Origin: Pseudomonas sp. PIC25
GTDB lineage: Bacteria; Pseudomonadota; Gammaproteobacteria; Pseudomonadales; Pseudomonadaceae
Direction: 5' to 3'
NCBI RefSeq assembly: GCF_002286785.1
Contig: NZ_MUJY01000117.1
Location: 1-64,000, forward strand
Length of the DNA stretch: 64,000 nt
Part shown: piece after piece, positions 1 to 14,917 of the stretch
How the letters are laid out: each line of letters begins with the position of its first letter
Numbering within the stretch: the first letter of the stretch is position 1
The notes under the pieces: model-generated
What the model was told of the DNA's origin: nothing
The model's database searches: none
Seen by the model: only the letters and a program-made list of their open reading frames with translations
Position numbers and translations under genes: made by a program

Positions 1-1
1 C

Positions 2-4674
<4,673 letters not shown>

Positions 4675-4675
<1 letters not shown>

Positions 4676-4716
4676 CGGGCGCTGCGCCGGCCGCCCATGG
4701 GGGCGCCGGCGCCCGC
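4675..4716. other. GC-rich inverted repeat between two NRPS genes
   Basis: GCGGGCGC (4675-4682) is matched by GCGCCCGC (4709-4716), with further pairing inside the arms. The left arm includes the last base of the upstream stop codon. There is no T-tract, so it does not look like an intrinsic terminator; it may only be an mRNA hairpin in the 87-base gap. Confidence 0.4.
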
Positions 4717-4762
4717 CACGCACTCGACACCTTTTTACGGCCTACGGACTGGAACAAGAATC

Positions 4763-7700
4763 ATGAGCAACATCGAGGACATCTACTCCCTCTCGCCCAC
4801 CCAGCAGGGTCTGCTGTTCCACAGCGTCTACGAGCCGGATTCGCGCGTGTACTACCAGCAGCTCAGCCTGGACATGACCGGCCCGCTCGACACCGGCGCC
4901 TTCCGCCGTGCCTGGCAAGCGCTGCTGCAGCGTCATGCCGTGTTGCGCACCGCCTTTCTCTGGGAAGACCTGGACGACGCCTACCAAGTGGTACAGCACG
5001 AGGTGCCGCTGCCGCTGAGCGAACTGGACTGGCGCGACCGCGACGAGGCCGAGGAGGATTTGCGCCAGCGCGCACGGCAGGAACGCGACCAGGCGCTGGA
5101 ACTGAACGAGGCGCCGCTGATGCGCCTGTGCCTGGTGCGCCTGCCGGAACAACGCTGGCACCTGATCTGGACCTTCCATCACATCCTCATGGACGGCTGG
5201 AGCGTCGGCGTGGCCATCCAGGAATGGCTGGCCCTCTACTACCAACAGGTGCGCGGCGACAGCGCCGGCCTGCCGCCAAGCCGTGGCTACCGCGACTACA
5301 TCGCCTGGCTGGCCGAGCAGGACGCCCAGGCCACCGAGGACTTCTGGCGCGAGCAGTTGCTGGACTTCAGCGAACCCACCCCGCTGCCCAGCTTCGCCCC
5401 GCCGCCCGAGGCGCCGCAGACGCATCCCTACGCGGAACGCGAGACGCGCCTGGACGCCGTCGAGACCGAACGCCTGAACCGGTTCGCCCGTAGCCAGCAC
5501 CTGACCGTCAACACCCTCATCCAAGGCGCCTGGGCATTGCTGCTGGGGCAGCACGCCGGGCGTGACGAGGTGGTCTACGGCGTCACCGTCGCCGGTCGCC
5601 CGGACGATCTGGCCGGGGCGGATGCCATGGTTGGCCTGTTCATCAACACCCTGCCGCTGCGCGTGCGCCTGGACGACGCCCGTTCGCTCGGCGACTGGCT
5701 GCAGGACTTGCAGCAACGCAACAGCGACCTGCGCCAGCACGCCTACCTGCCGCTGAGCCGGCTCAAGCCGCTGAGCCAGGTGCCGGCCGAGCGCGCGCTG
5801 TTCGACTCGATCCTGGTGTTCGAGAACTTCCCCGTTACCGACGCGCTCAACCAGGACGCCGAAGGCCTGAGCTTCAGCGCCCCGCCGGAGCTGCGGCGCG
5901 AAGACGGCATCCGCCTGACCCAGGGGCGCAACCACTTCCCGCTGTCACTGATCGTGGTCCCCGGCGAGCGCCTGGAATACCTGTTCAGCTATGACCGCAG
6001 CCGCTTCAGCGACGCCGAGATCGCTATCCTCAGTGCCCAGCTGCGGGCGATCCTGCTGGCCATGGCCGAACAGCCGCAGGCGCGCGTGCGGACGCTGGAC
6101 TGGCTGAGCGACGAGGAACGCCAGCGCCTGGAGGCTCATGGCCAGGGCGCTCACCTCGCCGTCGCTGCCAGCACCCTGCAGCAGCGCTTCATCCAGGGCG
6201 CGCAGGCCCATCCCGAGCGGCTGGCCGTGCAGGATCGCCAGCGCGCCCTGAGCTACGCCGAACTGGACGCCGAGTCCAATCGCCTGGCCCACCACCTGCA
6301 AGCCCGGGGCGTCGGCAGTGGCCAGTTGCTCGCCTTGGCCCTGGAGCGCAGCGTCGACTTCGTAGTGGCGCTGCTGGCCACCCTCAAGTGCGGCGCCGCC
6401 TACCTGCCGCTGGACCTCAAGCAGCCGGCCGGACGCCTGGCGGACATCCTCGAGGACAGCCGCGCGGACCTGTTGATCAGTCAGCGCGCCCTGGAGTCGC
6501 GCCTGCCACGCAGCGAAAGCCCGGCGCGGCTGTGGCTGGACGACGAGGCCAGCGCCCTCGCCAACCGGCCAACCACGGCCGTATCGGCTGACGACGATCC
6601 GGACGCTCCGGCCTACGTCATCTACACCTCCGGTTCCACCGGTACGCCCAAGGGCGTGGTGGTCGAGCACCGCGCCATCGTCGGCTACCTTGCCGCCGTC
6701 GCCGAACTGCTCGATCCGCCTCCTGCGGCGCACTACGGTCTGCTCTCGACGGTGGCGGCCGACCTCGGCCACACCCAGTTGTTCGGCGCGCTGTGCAATG
6801 GCGGCAGCCTGGTCCTGGTCGACGAGGACACCAGCTTCGATCCCCTGGCGCTGGCCGACTTCTTCGGCGAACACCCGGTGGACGTGCTGAAGATCACCCC
6901 CGGCCACCTGCACGGCCTGCTCCAGGCCCACCCCGACCCACGCCTGCTGCCGCGCGAGAGCCTGGTATTCGGCGGCGACGCACTCAAGCCCGAGCTGCTG
7001 CGTCAGGTCGGCGCCCTGGCTCCGACCTTGCGCCTGTTCAACCATTACGGCCCGAGCGAGGCCACGGTGGGCGCGCTGGCTACGCCGCTGGCGGCCGATA
7101 GCGGCCTGGTGGCCCTCGGCCGCCCGCTGGCCAACCGCCGCCTGCGCGTGCTCGACGGCAGCGGCCGCCAGGTGGCCATCGGTGTTCCCGGCGAGCTGTG
7201 GATCGCCGGCGACCTGGCGCGCGGCTACCTGCACCGCGCCGACCTTAGCGCCGAGCGCTTCGTCGAAGTCGACCAACAGCGCTGGTACCGCACCGGCGAC
7301 CGCGTGCGCTGGCTGGCCGACGGTCAACTGGCGTTTCTCGGCCGGGTCGACAACCAGGTGAAAATCCGCGGCAACCGCATCGAACTGGGCGAGGTAGAAG
7401 CACAGATCAAGCGCCTGTCACCGCTGATCGAGCAAACGCTGGTGCGCGTGCTGGAAATCGATGGCACACCACGCCTGGTGGCCTACGTGGTGGCGCGCCA
7501 GTCGCTGTCGGCGAGCAAGCTGTGCGACGACCTCGGCCGCCGCGTGCCGGACTACATGGTCCCGGCGCACGTCATTACCCTCGACGCCATCCCGCTGACC
7601 GCCAACGGCAAGCCGGACCTGCGCCAACTGCCGTTGCCCAGTGCGCCGGCAGCCGACAGCGCCGGCCACGTCGCCCCGCGTAACGAGGTCGAGGCGTTGC

Positions 7701-10700
7701 TGGCGCGCATCTGGCAGGACGTGCTGAAGGTGGAGCGGGTCGGCGTGCACGACAACTTCTTCAGCCTCGGCGGCGACTCGATCCTCAACCTGCAGATCAT
7801 CGCCCGCGCCAACCAGCAGGGGCTGAAGCTGACGCCCAAGCAGTTGTTCGAGAACCGCACCATCGCCGATATCGCCCAGGTGCTCGGCGCTGGCGCCGAA
7901 AGCGCGGCGTCCCGGCAACAGGGCGATGGCTTCGTCGTACCGCTGAGCGCCGGCCAGCATTCCCGCCTCGAAGCCGGGGCACTGCAACCCAGTTGGCGCT
8001 GCCTGACCATCGACGGCGAGCTGCCTGCCACCCACCTGGCCCAGGCCCTGGCCGCCCTGCAAGACCATCACCAGGCGCTGCGCCTGGCGGTGCAGCGCAC
8101 CCCGGAAGGCGAGTGGCAACAGCGGGTGTTGGCCACTGCCGCGCCCTGTGAGGTGAGCGAGCAGCAGCACACCGACGAGCCGCTGCAAACCCTGGCCGAA
8201 GCGGCCTTCGCCCGCCTCGACCTGGCCGCCGGACAGGGCCTGCATGCCAGTTTGCTGCGCGGCGAAACGGGTGATCGGCTGCTGCTGGTCGCCCATCCGC
8301 TGTGCCTCGACGAAGCGGCCTGGCCACTGCTGCTTTCCGACCTCAACCTGGCCCTGTCGCAACTGCGCCATCAGCGGCCGATTCGCCTGTCCTACACGGG
8401 CGGCGAGCTCGGCGCCTGGTGCGAACATCAGCAGCGGGACGCCAGCAGCGAGCGCCTGGACGAAGTCTGGGAACACTGGCTGCAATTCGCCGGCCTGGAA
8501 CTGCCGCCGCTGGCCCTGCCCGAGCCGGACGGACAGGCCGAGCAGCGCCTGGACGAAGCGACCTCGACGCAACTGAAGCGTCTGCTCGACACCCTGCAAT
8601 TGGACTGGAACGCCCTGCTGGCCGCCAGCCTGGTCGAACGCCTGCGCGGCGAAGACGGCGCACCGGTCGCGCTGACCCTGCTGGCCGGGCGCCCGGACGC
8701 CACGCGACTACCGCTGTGGGCACCGATCGTCCAGGCGGACCTCGATCCGGCGCGAATCCTCGGTGCTCTGGCCCTGCCGGTGCCGTTCTACCTGCACGCC
8801 CCGAGCGGCGACGCACTGGCTCGCCTGCAGGATGTGGCCGCGCAGTTGCGTGCCTACCCGCAGTTCGGCGCGGACTACGGCACCCTGCGCCATCTGGCGG
8901 ACAATCCCTACCTGCTGGAGCCGCTGCGCGAGCTGTCAACGCCGACGCTGGCCCTGCGCTGGCTCGGCGACTGGGATGCGCACCGCGAGGCGCAGGCGGT
9001 GCTCGCCGGCGTCCAGGCTGCCAGCCGCGAAGCGGCCCTCGCCGAGGCGCTGACCCTGGACGCCTGCTGGCACGACGGCACCCTGCACCTGCACGCCGCA
9101 GGGCCGCTGGCCAGAACCTGGCTGCCTGCCCTGGTGGAACATCTGCAAACCCTGGCGGCGCTGGCCGACAGCCCCGAGTTGCGTCCAGCCAGCGCGGCCT
9201 TCCCGCTATGCCACGCGCAGGCCGCGACCTTGGCCAGCGAGCCGCTGCCCTGGGCGCGCCTGGAGGACCTCTACCCGCTTTCGCCCATGCAACAGGGCAT
9301 GTTGCTGCACACCCTGCTGCAACCGCACAGCGGCATCTACCTGATGCAGCAACGCTATAGCTGGGACGGCGCGTTGCAGCGCCCGGCCATGGAGCGCGCC
9401 TGGCGCCTGCTGCTCGAGCGCCACCCGATGCTGCGCACCGCCTTCTGGTGGCAGGAGGACCATGCCCCGCTGCAGTGCGTGTACCGCGACACCGAGCTGG
9501 CCTTCGAGTGGTACGACTGGCGCCACCTAGACGCCGAACGCCAGCGCGAGGCGATGGATGCCGTACTGGCCGACGAACGCCAGCGCGGCTTCGATATGAG
9601 CCGCGCGCCGCTTACCCACCTGCGCGTGTTCCAACTGGCGGACCAGCGTTTCAGTCTGGTGCGCAGCTTCCATCACATCCTCACCGATGCCTGGTGCTTC
9701 GGCCTGCTGATGGAAGACCTGCTGGCCATCTACCAGGCCGTGGCGCGCGGCGAAGCGGTGGCGCGCCCGCGCCTGCCCCCGTTCCGCGGCTACATGAGCT
9801 GGCTCGCCCGCCAGGACATGGACAGCGCGCTGGCCTTCTGGCGCGGAGAACTAGCCGGCTTCGAGGCACCGACGCCGCTGCAGGTCGACCTGCCCGTGGC
9901 CCAGCCGGACCGCGCGCCGGAGGTGGTCGGCGACTGCGACCTGACCCTCAGCGTCGCCCGTACCCAGCGCCTGCAGCAGCTCTGCCAGGCGCACCAGCTC
10001 ACCCCCAACACTTGGATCCAGGGCGCCTGGGCCCTGCTGCTGTCGCGCTACAGCGGTAACCGCGACGTGCTCTTCGGCGTCACCGTGGCCGGCCGCCCCA
10101 CCGCGCTGGCCGGGGTCGAGGAGATGGTCGGCCTGTTCATCAACAGCCTGCCGCTGCGTGTCGACGTCGATCCCGAGCGTCCGGTGATCGGCTGGTTGCA
10201 GGCGCTGTTGTCGCACAACGCCGAGCTGCGCGATCACGAATATGCGCCGCTGGTGGACATCCAGCGCTGCAGCGAAATCCCCCGTGGCCGCCAGTTGTTC
10301 GACAGCCTGGTGGTGTTCGAGAACGCTCCGCTGGACGTCGCCAGCGTCAGGCTCGACGGCTTCAGCATCGACATCTACGAAGACCGCGTGCACACCAACT
10401 TCCCGATGACGGTGGTGCTCTACCCCGGCGACCGCCTGGGCATCCGCTTGTCCTACGACCAGAGCCGGTTCACCGCCGACAGCGTGCAGCGCATGCTGGG
10501 CCACCTGGTGCAGCTACTCGGCGAGATGCTCGACCAGCCCGAGGCGCCGCTCGGCAGCCTGGAGATGCTGCCCGAGGCCGAGCGCCGGCAACTGCTGTTG
10601 GACTGGAACCGCAGCGCCGTCGACTTCCCGCTGGAGCGCGGCTATGCAGCGCTGTTCGCCGACCGGGTGCAGGCGCATCCGCAGCGTCTCGCCGCGGTCT

Positions 10701-13700
10701 GCGCCGGTGAAACGCTCAGCTACGCCGAACTCGACCGACGCAGTAATGCCATCGCCCATGCCCTGCAGCAGGCCGGCGCCGGCCCGGACACCCTGGTCGC
10801 CCTGGCCGCCGAGCGCGGGCTGGCCCTGCTGTGCATGATGATCGCCACGCTCAAGGCCGGCGCCGCCTTCCAGGCGCTGGATATCCAGCATCCGCCGCAG
10901 CGCCTGGGCGAGTTGCTGGACCTGAGCGGCGCGCCGCTGCTGCTGGTGGACGAAAAGGCCTGCGGGCTGCTCGACGCGGTACTGGCCGGCGTCGCGCGGC
11001 AGCCCACCTGCCTGGTGACCCAGGAGCTGTGGCAGGCCGACCACGCGCCGGTGTGCTACGCCCATTCCGCCGACCAGCTCGCCTACGTGATCTTCACCTC
11101 CGGCTCCACCGGCACGCCCAAGGGTGCCTTGGTGGAGCAGCGCGGCATGCTCAACAACATCTTCGGCAAGGTGCCGAGCCTCGGGCTCTGTGGCGAGGAC
11201 CGCATCGCCCAGACCGCCTCGCCGGCGTTCGACATCTCGGTCTGGCAGTTCCTCGCCGCGCCGCTGGTCGGCGCCACCGTGCACATCCTGCCGGACAGCG
11301 TCGCGCACGATCCGGCCGCCCTGCTCGACGCCATCGAAACCCAGCGCCTGAGCCTGCTCGAGGCAGTGCCGGCGCTGATCCGCGGCCTGCTCCAGGAGGC
11401 CGGCCCGCAGCACGAGCTGGCCAGCCTGCGCTGGCTGCTGCCCACCGGCGAGGCGCTGCCGCCGGCGCTCGCTCGCGACTGGCGGCGCCGCTTCCCCGGC
11501 ACCCCGTTGATGAATGCCTACGGCCCGGCCGAGTGCTCCGACGACGTGGCCTTCCACGCCATCCACGACGCGCCGCAGGACGACTGCGCGCACATGCCGA
11601 TTGGCCGGCCCACCGCCAACAACCTGCTGTACATCCTCGACGACGCCCTGCGCCCGCTGCCCATCGGCGTGCCGGGCGAGCTGTGCGTCGGCGGCGTGGG
11701 CGTTGGCCGCGGCTATCTGGGCGACGCCGAGCGCACCCGCGCGGCGTTCGTCGAGCACCCGTTCGAACCTGGCGCACGCTTCTACCGCACCGGCGACATC
11801 GGCCGCTACCGCGCCGACGGCGTCATCGAATACCTCGGCCGCCGCGATCAGCAGGTGAAAATCCGTGGCCACCGCATCGAACTGGGCGAGATCGAGAACC
11901 GCCTGATGCGCCACCCGCAGGTCGACAGCGCCGCGGTACTGGCCCTGCCCGACGCCCGTGGCGACCTGCAACTGCTGGCCTGCTACGTGACCTGCGACAC
12001 GGCGCCGGACGCTGCCAGGGCACAGGCACTGCTGGTCGAGCATCTGCGCGGGCAACTGGCGGCCTATATGGTCCCCGGCCACTGGCGCCGCCTGGAGCGG
12101 CTGCCACTGAACGCCAACGGCAAGGTCGACCGCCGCGCGCTGGCCGCCCTCGGCCTGCCCAGCGAGGCCGCCGCGCAGGCCCAAGTAGCGCCGCGCACGC
12201 CCACCGAACAGGCCCTGGCCGAGCTCTGGCAGGAGCTGCTCGGGCTGAACTCGCTGAGCGTCGACGATGACTTCTTCGCCCTCGGCGGTCATTCGCTGCT
12301 GGCCACCCAGGTGGTTGCACGCATCCGTCGCCGGCTCGCCGTCGACCTGCCGCTGCGCGCCCTGTTCGAGCACCGCACGGTGGCCGAGCTGGCCAAGGTG
12401 GTGGACGCCCAGGCGCCCGACGAGTCGGCAGTCGAAGAGATCGTGCCGGTGTCGCGCGAACAGCTGCTGCCGCTGTCCTACGCCCAGCAGCGCCTGTGGT
12501 TCCTCGACAAGCTGGAAGGCCCCAGCGCCGCCTACAACCTCTCCACCGCGGTACGCCTGGAGGGCGAGCTGGACGTCGAGGCGCTGCGCGCCGCGCTGCA
12601 GCACGTGCTCGAGCGTCACGAGTCGCTGCGCACCGGCTTCAGCCTGGACGGCGACACGCCGCGGCAGATCATCGCGGAGGATATACGCTTCGAACTGGCG
12701 CTGCAGCCGCTCAGCTCGGACGAGGACATCCAGCGGTGGATCGACGACGAAGCCGCGCGGCCCTTCGACCTGCAGCGCCCGCCGATGCTGCGCGCGCGTC
12801 TGCTGCGCCTGGGCCAGGCGCGCCATGTGCTGCAGTTCACCCTGCACCATATCGCCACCGACGCTTGGTCCATGGGCATCCTGGTCGAGGAAGCCATCGC
12901 TGCCTACAGCGCCTATCGCGCCGGCCGGCAACCGGCGCTGGCACCACTGCCGATCCAGTACGCCGACTACGCCCACTGGCAACGCAGCGCCCCACAGCAA
13001 CGCCGCCTGGCCCGCGACATCGACTTTTGGCGCGGTCAACTGCAGGGCGCGCCGATGCTGCTGCGCCTGCCGCTGGACAAGCCGCGCCCAGCCGTTGCCG
13101 ATTACCAGGGCGCGGCGCTGCGCCAGACCCTGCCGCGGGCCCAGGCCGAGCGCTTGCAAGCCTATGCGCAGACGCAGCGCGCGACGCTGTTCATGGTCCT
13201 GCTCAATGCCTTCAACTGCCTGCTGCAGCGGGTCACCGGCGACGATGACTTCCTGGTCGGCACCGACCTGGCCAACCGCGAGCATCCGGCACTGGAACGG
13301 CTGATCGGTTTCTTCGTCAACGTGCTGCCGTTGCGCGCGCGCCTCGACCCGGCGCAAGACTTCGCCGCCCGCCTGCAGCGCCTGCGCGACGACACCCTGG
13401 CCGCCTTCCAGCACCAGCAGGTGCCGTTCGACAAGCTGGTCGAGACCCTGCAGCCGCCGCGTCAGGCCGGCGTCAACCCGCTGGTACAGGCTCTGTTCGT
13501 CCTGCAGAACACGCCGCGCTCCTCCGCCGAGCTGCCCGGCCTGCACGTCGAGCAACTGGCTCCGCGCCAGGAAACCAGCAAGTTCGATCTGGCGCTGTTT
13601 GCCGAGGAAGACGAACAGGGCCTGACCCTGCGCTGGGTATACCGCACCAGCCTGTTCCAGCAGCACACCATCGAGCAGTTGCAGCGCGGCTTCGACGACC

Positions 13701-14917
13701 TGCTGCAACGGGTCATCGAGGTCCCCGAACACGCCCTGCAAGGTTGGGACTGGCGCCTGTCCAGCCCGACCGCCACGGAGAATGCCCCCATGTCCGATGC
13801 ATCCGCCAGCGACGAGGCGAGCCGCGCCTCGCGCAAGCTGTCCAAACTGAGCAAGCTCAAGCAGACCCGTGCCACCGCCGTCAGCCAGCGTCCCGAGGAG
13901 CAGGTGCGCACCGCCTCCCTGGCCACCGGGCGTTCGCTGCCCCTGGTGATCGAGCCGCGCCTCGGCGAGCTGGACCCGGTGAGCTGGGCGCAGCAGGCCC
14001 GAGGCTGGATCGGCGAACAGTTGCGTCATCACGGCGGTCTGCTGTTCCGTGGTTTCGACCTGCCCGACGCCAGCGCCTTCGAGCAGTTCGCCCAGGCCAT
14101 CGAGCCCGACCTCTACGGCACCTACGGCGACCTGCCGAAGAACAATTCGGGCAAGAACATCTACCACTCCACGCCCTACCCGGAGCAGCACATGATCCTG
14201 TTCCACAACGAGAGCTCGCACCTCGCGCAGTGGCCGCGCAAGCAGTGGTTCTACTGCGAGACGCCGGCGCCACGGGGCGGCTGCACGCCCATCGTCGACT
14301 GCCGCGAGGTGCTTGCACGCCTGCCACGGCCGATCGTCGAGACGCTGCGGGCCAAGGGCCTGCTCTATGTCCGTCATTTCACCGACAAGCTCGACGTGCG
14401 CTGGCAGGATTTCTTCAAGACCGAACGGCGCGAGGAGGTCGAGCAGCGTTGCCGCGAGGCCGGCACCCAATGGCAATGGCTCGGCGAGGACGGTCTGCGC
14501 ATCGCCCAGCGCTGCCCGGCCATCGTCAGCCACCCGGACACCGGCGAGGAATCCTTCTTCAACCAGGTGCAGCTGCACCATCCGGCCTGCCTGGAGCCGG
14601 AGGTGCGGCGCAACCTGATTGAGCTGTTCGGCCCCGAGCAACTGCCACGCAACGTCTGCTACGGCGATGGCAGCCCCATCGAGGACGAGGTGATGGCCGA
14701 GATCGGTCGCGCCTATGAGGCTTGCGCCGTGCGTTTCGCCTGGCAGAAAGGCGACGTGGTGATGCTCGACAACATGCTGGTCGCCCACGCCCGCGATCCC
14801 TTCGAGGGCGAGCGCAAGATTTGCGTCGCCATGGGCCAGATGATGCGCCGCGACGAACTCGATGCACTCGAGGAAAATGCCACGCGCCATGAGCTGGCGT
14901 TGGAGGAGAGCCTGTGA
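4763..14917 (+). CDS. NRPS: C-A(Asp)-T-Interface-C-A(Dab)-T-C-beta-hydroxylase
   Basis: This 3384-residue synthetase starts at ATG 4763 (MSNIEDIYSL); an in-frame upstream start at 4697 adds residues not typical of the family. Approximate order: DCL-type C (1-440, HHILMDGW), A (460-950), T (about 1000, GGDSIL), a degenerate C-like domain (1055-1490, catalytic-His position replaced by Pro in AHPLCLDEAAW), C (1500-1930, HHILTDAW), A (1950-2460), T (about 2505, GGHSLL), LCL-type C (2565-3000, HHIATDAW), a Lys/Ser-rich linker and a TauD-family domain (3050-3384). Codes read by eye are DLTKFGHVGK (Asp) and DIWELTADDK (2,4-diaminobutyrate). The C-terminal domain has FHNESSH and a distal VAHAR, fitting an H-x-E...H Fe(II)/2-oxoglutarate site like SyrP. 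C-terminal fusion plus an interface domain matches the IbetaH-Asp class of siderophore aspartyl beta-hydroxylases, reported to give L-threo-beta-hydroxy-Asp. The last C domain is separated from its A domain, which lies on the next protein. Confidence 0.93.
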   Translation: MSNIEDIYSLSPTQQGLLFHSVYEPDSRVYYQQLSLDMTGPLDTGAFRRAWQALLQRHAVLRTAFLWEDLDDAYQVVQHEVPLPLSELDWRDRDEAEEDLRQRARQERDQALELNEAPLMRLCLVRLPEQRWHLIWTFHHILMDGWSVGVAIQEWLALYYQQVRGDSAGLPPSRGYRDYIAWLAEQDAQATEDFWREQLLDFSEPTPLPSFAPPPEAPQTHPYAERETRLDAVETERLNRFARSQHLTVNTLIQGAWALLLGQHAGRDEVVYGVTVAGRPDDLAGADAMVGLFINTLPLRVRLDDARSLGDWLQDLQQRNSDLRQHAYLPLSRLKPLSQVPAERALFDSILVFENFPVTDALNQDAEGLSFSAPPELRREDGIRLTQGRNHFPLSLIVVPGERLEYLFSYDRSRFSDAEIAILSAQLRAILLAMAEQPQARVRTLDWLSDEERQRLEAHGQGAHLAVAASTLQQRFIQGAQAHPERLAVQDRQRALSYAELDAESNRLAHHLQARGVGSGQLLALALERSVDFVVALLATLKCGAAYLPLDLKQPAGRLADILEDSRADLLISQRALESRLPRSESPARLWLDDEASALANRPTTAVSADDDPDAPAYVIYTSGSTGTPKGVVVEHRAIVGYLAAVAELLDPPPAAHYGLLSTVAADLGHTQLFGALCNGGSLVLVDEDTSFDPLALADFFGEHPVDVLKITPGHLHGLLQAHPDPRLLPRESLVFGGDALKPELLRQVGALAPTLRLFNHYGPSEATVGALATPLAADSGLVALGRPLANRRLRVLDGSGRQVAIGVPGELWIAGDLARGYLHRADLSAERFVEVDQQRWYRTGDRVRWLADGQLAFLGRVDNQVKIRGNRIELGEVEAQIKRLSPLIEQTLVRVLEIDGTPRLVAYVVARQSLSASKLCDDLGRRVPDYMVPAHVITLDAIPLTANGKPDLRQLPLPSAPAADSAGHVAPRNEVEALLARIWQDVLKVERVGVHDNFFSLGGDSILNLQIIARANQQGLKLTPKQLFENRTIADIAQVLGAGAESAASRQQGDGFVVPLSAGQHSRLEAGALQPSWRCLTIDGELPATHLAQALAALQDHHQALRLAVQRTPEGEWQQRVLATAAPCEVSEQQHTDEPLQTLAEAAFARLDLAAGQGLHASLLRGETGDRLLLVAHPLCLDEAAWPLLLSDLNLALSQLRHQRPIRLSYTGGELGAWCEHQQRDASSERLDEVWEHWLQFAGLELPPLALPEPDGQAEQRLDEATSTQLKRLLDTLQLDWNALLAASLVERLRGEDGAPVALTLLAGRPDATRLPLWAPIVQADLDPARILGALALPVPFYLHAPSGDALARLQDVAAQLRAYPQFGADYGTLRHLADNPYLLEPLRELSTPTLALRWLGDWDAHREAQAVLAGVQAASREAALAEALTLDACWHDGTLHLHAAGPLARTWLPALVEHLQTLAALADSPELRPASAAFPLCHAQAATLASEPLPWARLEDLYPLSPMQQGMLLHTLLQPHSGIYLMQQRYSWDGALQRPAMERAWRLLLERHPMLRTAFWWQEDHAPLQCVYRDTELAFEWYDWRHLDAERQREAMDAVLADERQRGFDMSRAPLTHLRVFQLADQRFSLVRSFHHILTDAWCFGLLMEDLLAIYQAVARGEAVARPRLPPFRGYMSWLARQDMDSALAFWRGELAGFEAPTPLQVDLPVAQPDRAPEVVGDCDLTLSVARTQRLQQLCQAHQLTPNTWIQGAWALLLSRYSGNRDVLFGVTVAGRPTALAGVEEMVGLFINSLPLRVDVDPERPVIGWLQALLSHNAELRDHEYAPLVDIQRCSEIPRGRQLFDSLVVFENAPLDVASVRLDGFSIDIYEDRVHTNFPMTVVLYPGDRLGIRLSYDQSRFTADSVQRMLGHLVQLLGEMLDQPEAPLGSLEMLPEAERRQLLLDWNRSAVDFPLERGYAALFADRVQAHPQRLAAVCAGETLSYAELDRRSNAIAHALQQAGAGPDTLVALAAERGLALLCMMIATLKAGAAFQALDIQHPPQRLGELLDLSGAPLLLVDEKACGLLDAVLAGVARQPTCLVTQELWQADHAPVCYAHSADQLAYVIFTSGSTGTPKGALVEQRGMLNNIFGKVPSLGLCGEDRIAQTASPAFDISVWQFLAAPLVGATVHILPDSVAHDPAALLDAIETQRLSLLEAVPALIRGLLQEAGPQHELASLRWLLPTGEALPPALARDWRRRFPGTPLMNAYGPAECSDDVAFHAIHDAPQDDCAHMPIGRPTANNLLYILDDALRPLPIGVPGELCVGGVGVGRGYLGDAERTRAAFVEHPFEPGARFYRTGDIGRYRADGVIEYLGRRDQQVKIRGHRIELGEIENRLMRHPQVDSAAVLALPDARGDLQLLACYVTCDTAPDAARAQALLVEHLRGQLAAYMVPGHWRRLERLPLNANGKVDRRALAALGLPSEAAAQAQVAPRTPTEQALAELWQELLGLNSLSVDDDFFALGGHSLLATQVVARIRRRLAVDLPLRALFEHRTVAELAKVVDAQAPDESAVEEIVPVSREQLLPLSYAQQRLWFLDKLEGPSAAYNLSTAVRLEGELDVEALRAALQHVLERHESLRTGFSLDGDTPRQIIAEDIRFELALQPLSSDEDIQRWIDDEAARPFDLQRPPMLRARLLRLGQARHVLQFTLHHIATDAWSMGILVEEAIAAYSAYRAGRQPALAPLPIQYADYAHWQRSAPQQRRLARDIDFWRGQLQGAPMLLRLPLDKPRPAVADYQGAALRQTLPRAQAERLQAYAQTQRATLFMVLLNAFNCLLQRVTGDDDFLVGTDLANREHPALERLIGFFVNVLPLRARLDPAQDFAARLQRLRDDTLAAFQHQQVPFDKLVETLQPPRQAGVNPLVQALFVLQNTPRSSAELPGLHVEQLAPRQETSKFDLALFAEEDEQGLTLRWVYRTSLFQQHTIEQLQRGFDDLLQRVIEVPEHALQGWDWRLSSPTATENAPMSDASASDEASRASRKLSKLSKLKQTRATAVSQRPEEQVRTASLATGRSLPLVIEPRLGELDPVSWAQQARGWIGEQLRHHGGLLFRGFDLPDASAFEQFAQAIEPDLYGTYGDLPKNNSGKNIYHSTPYPEQHMILFHNESSHLAQWPRKQWFYCETPAPRGGCTPIVDCREVLARLPRPIVETLRAKGLLYVRHFTDKLDVRWQDFFKTERREEVEQRCREAGTQWQWLGEDGLRIAQRCPAIVSHPDTGEESFFNQVQLHHPACLEPEVRRNLIELFGPEQLPRNVCYGDGSPIEDEVMAEIGRAYEACAVRFAWQKGDVVMLDNMLVAHARDPFEGERKICVAMGQMMRRDELDALEENATRHELALEESL

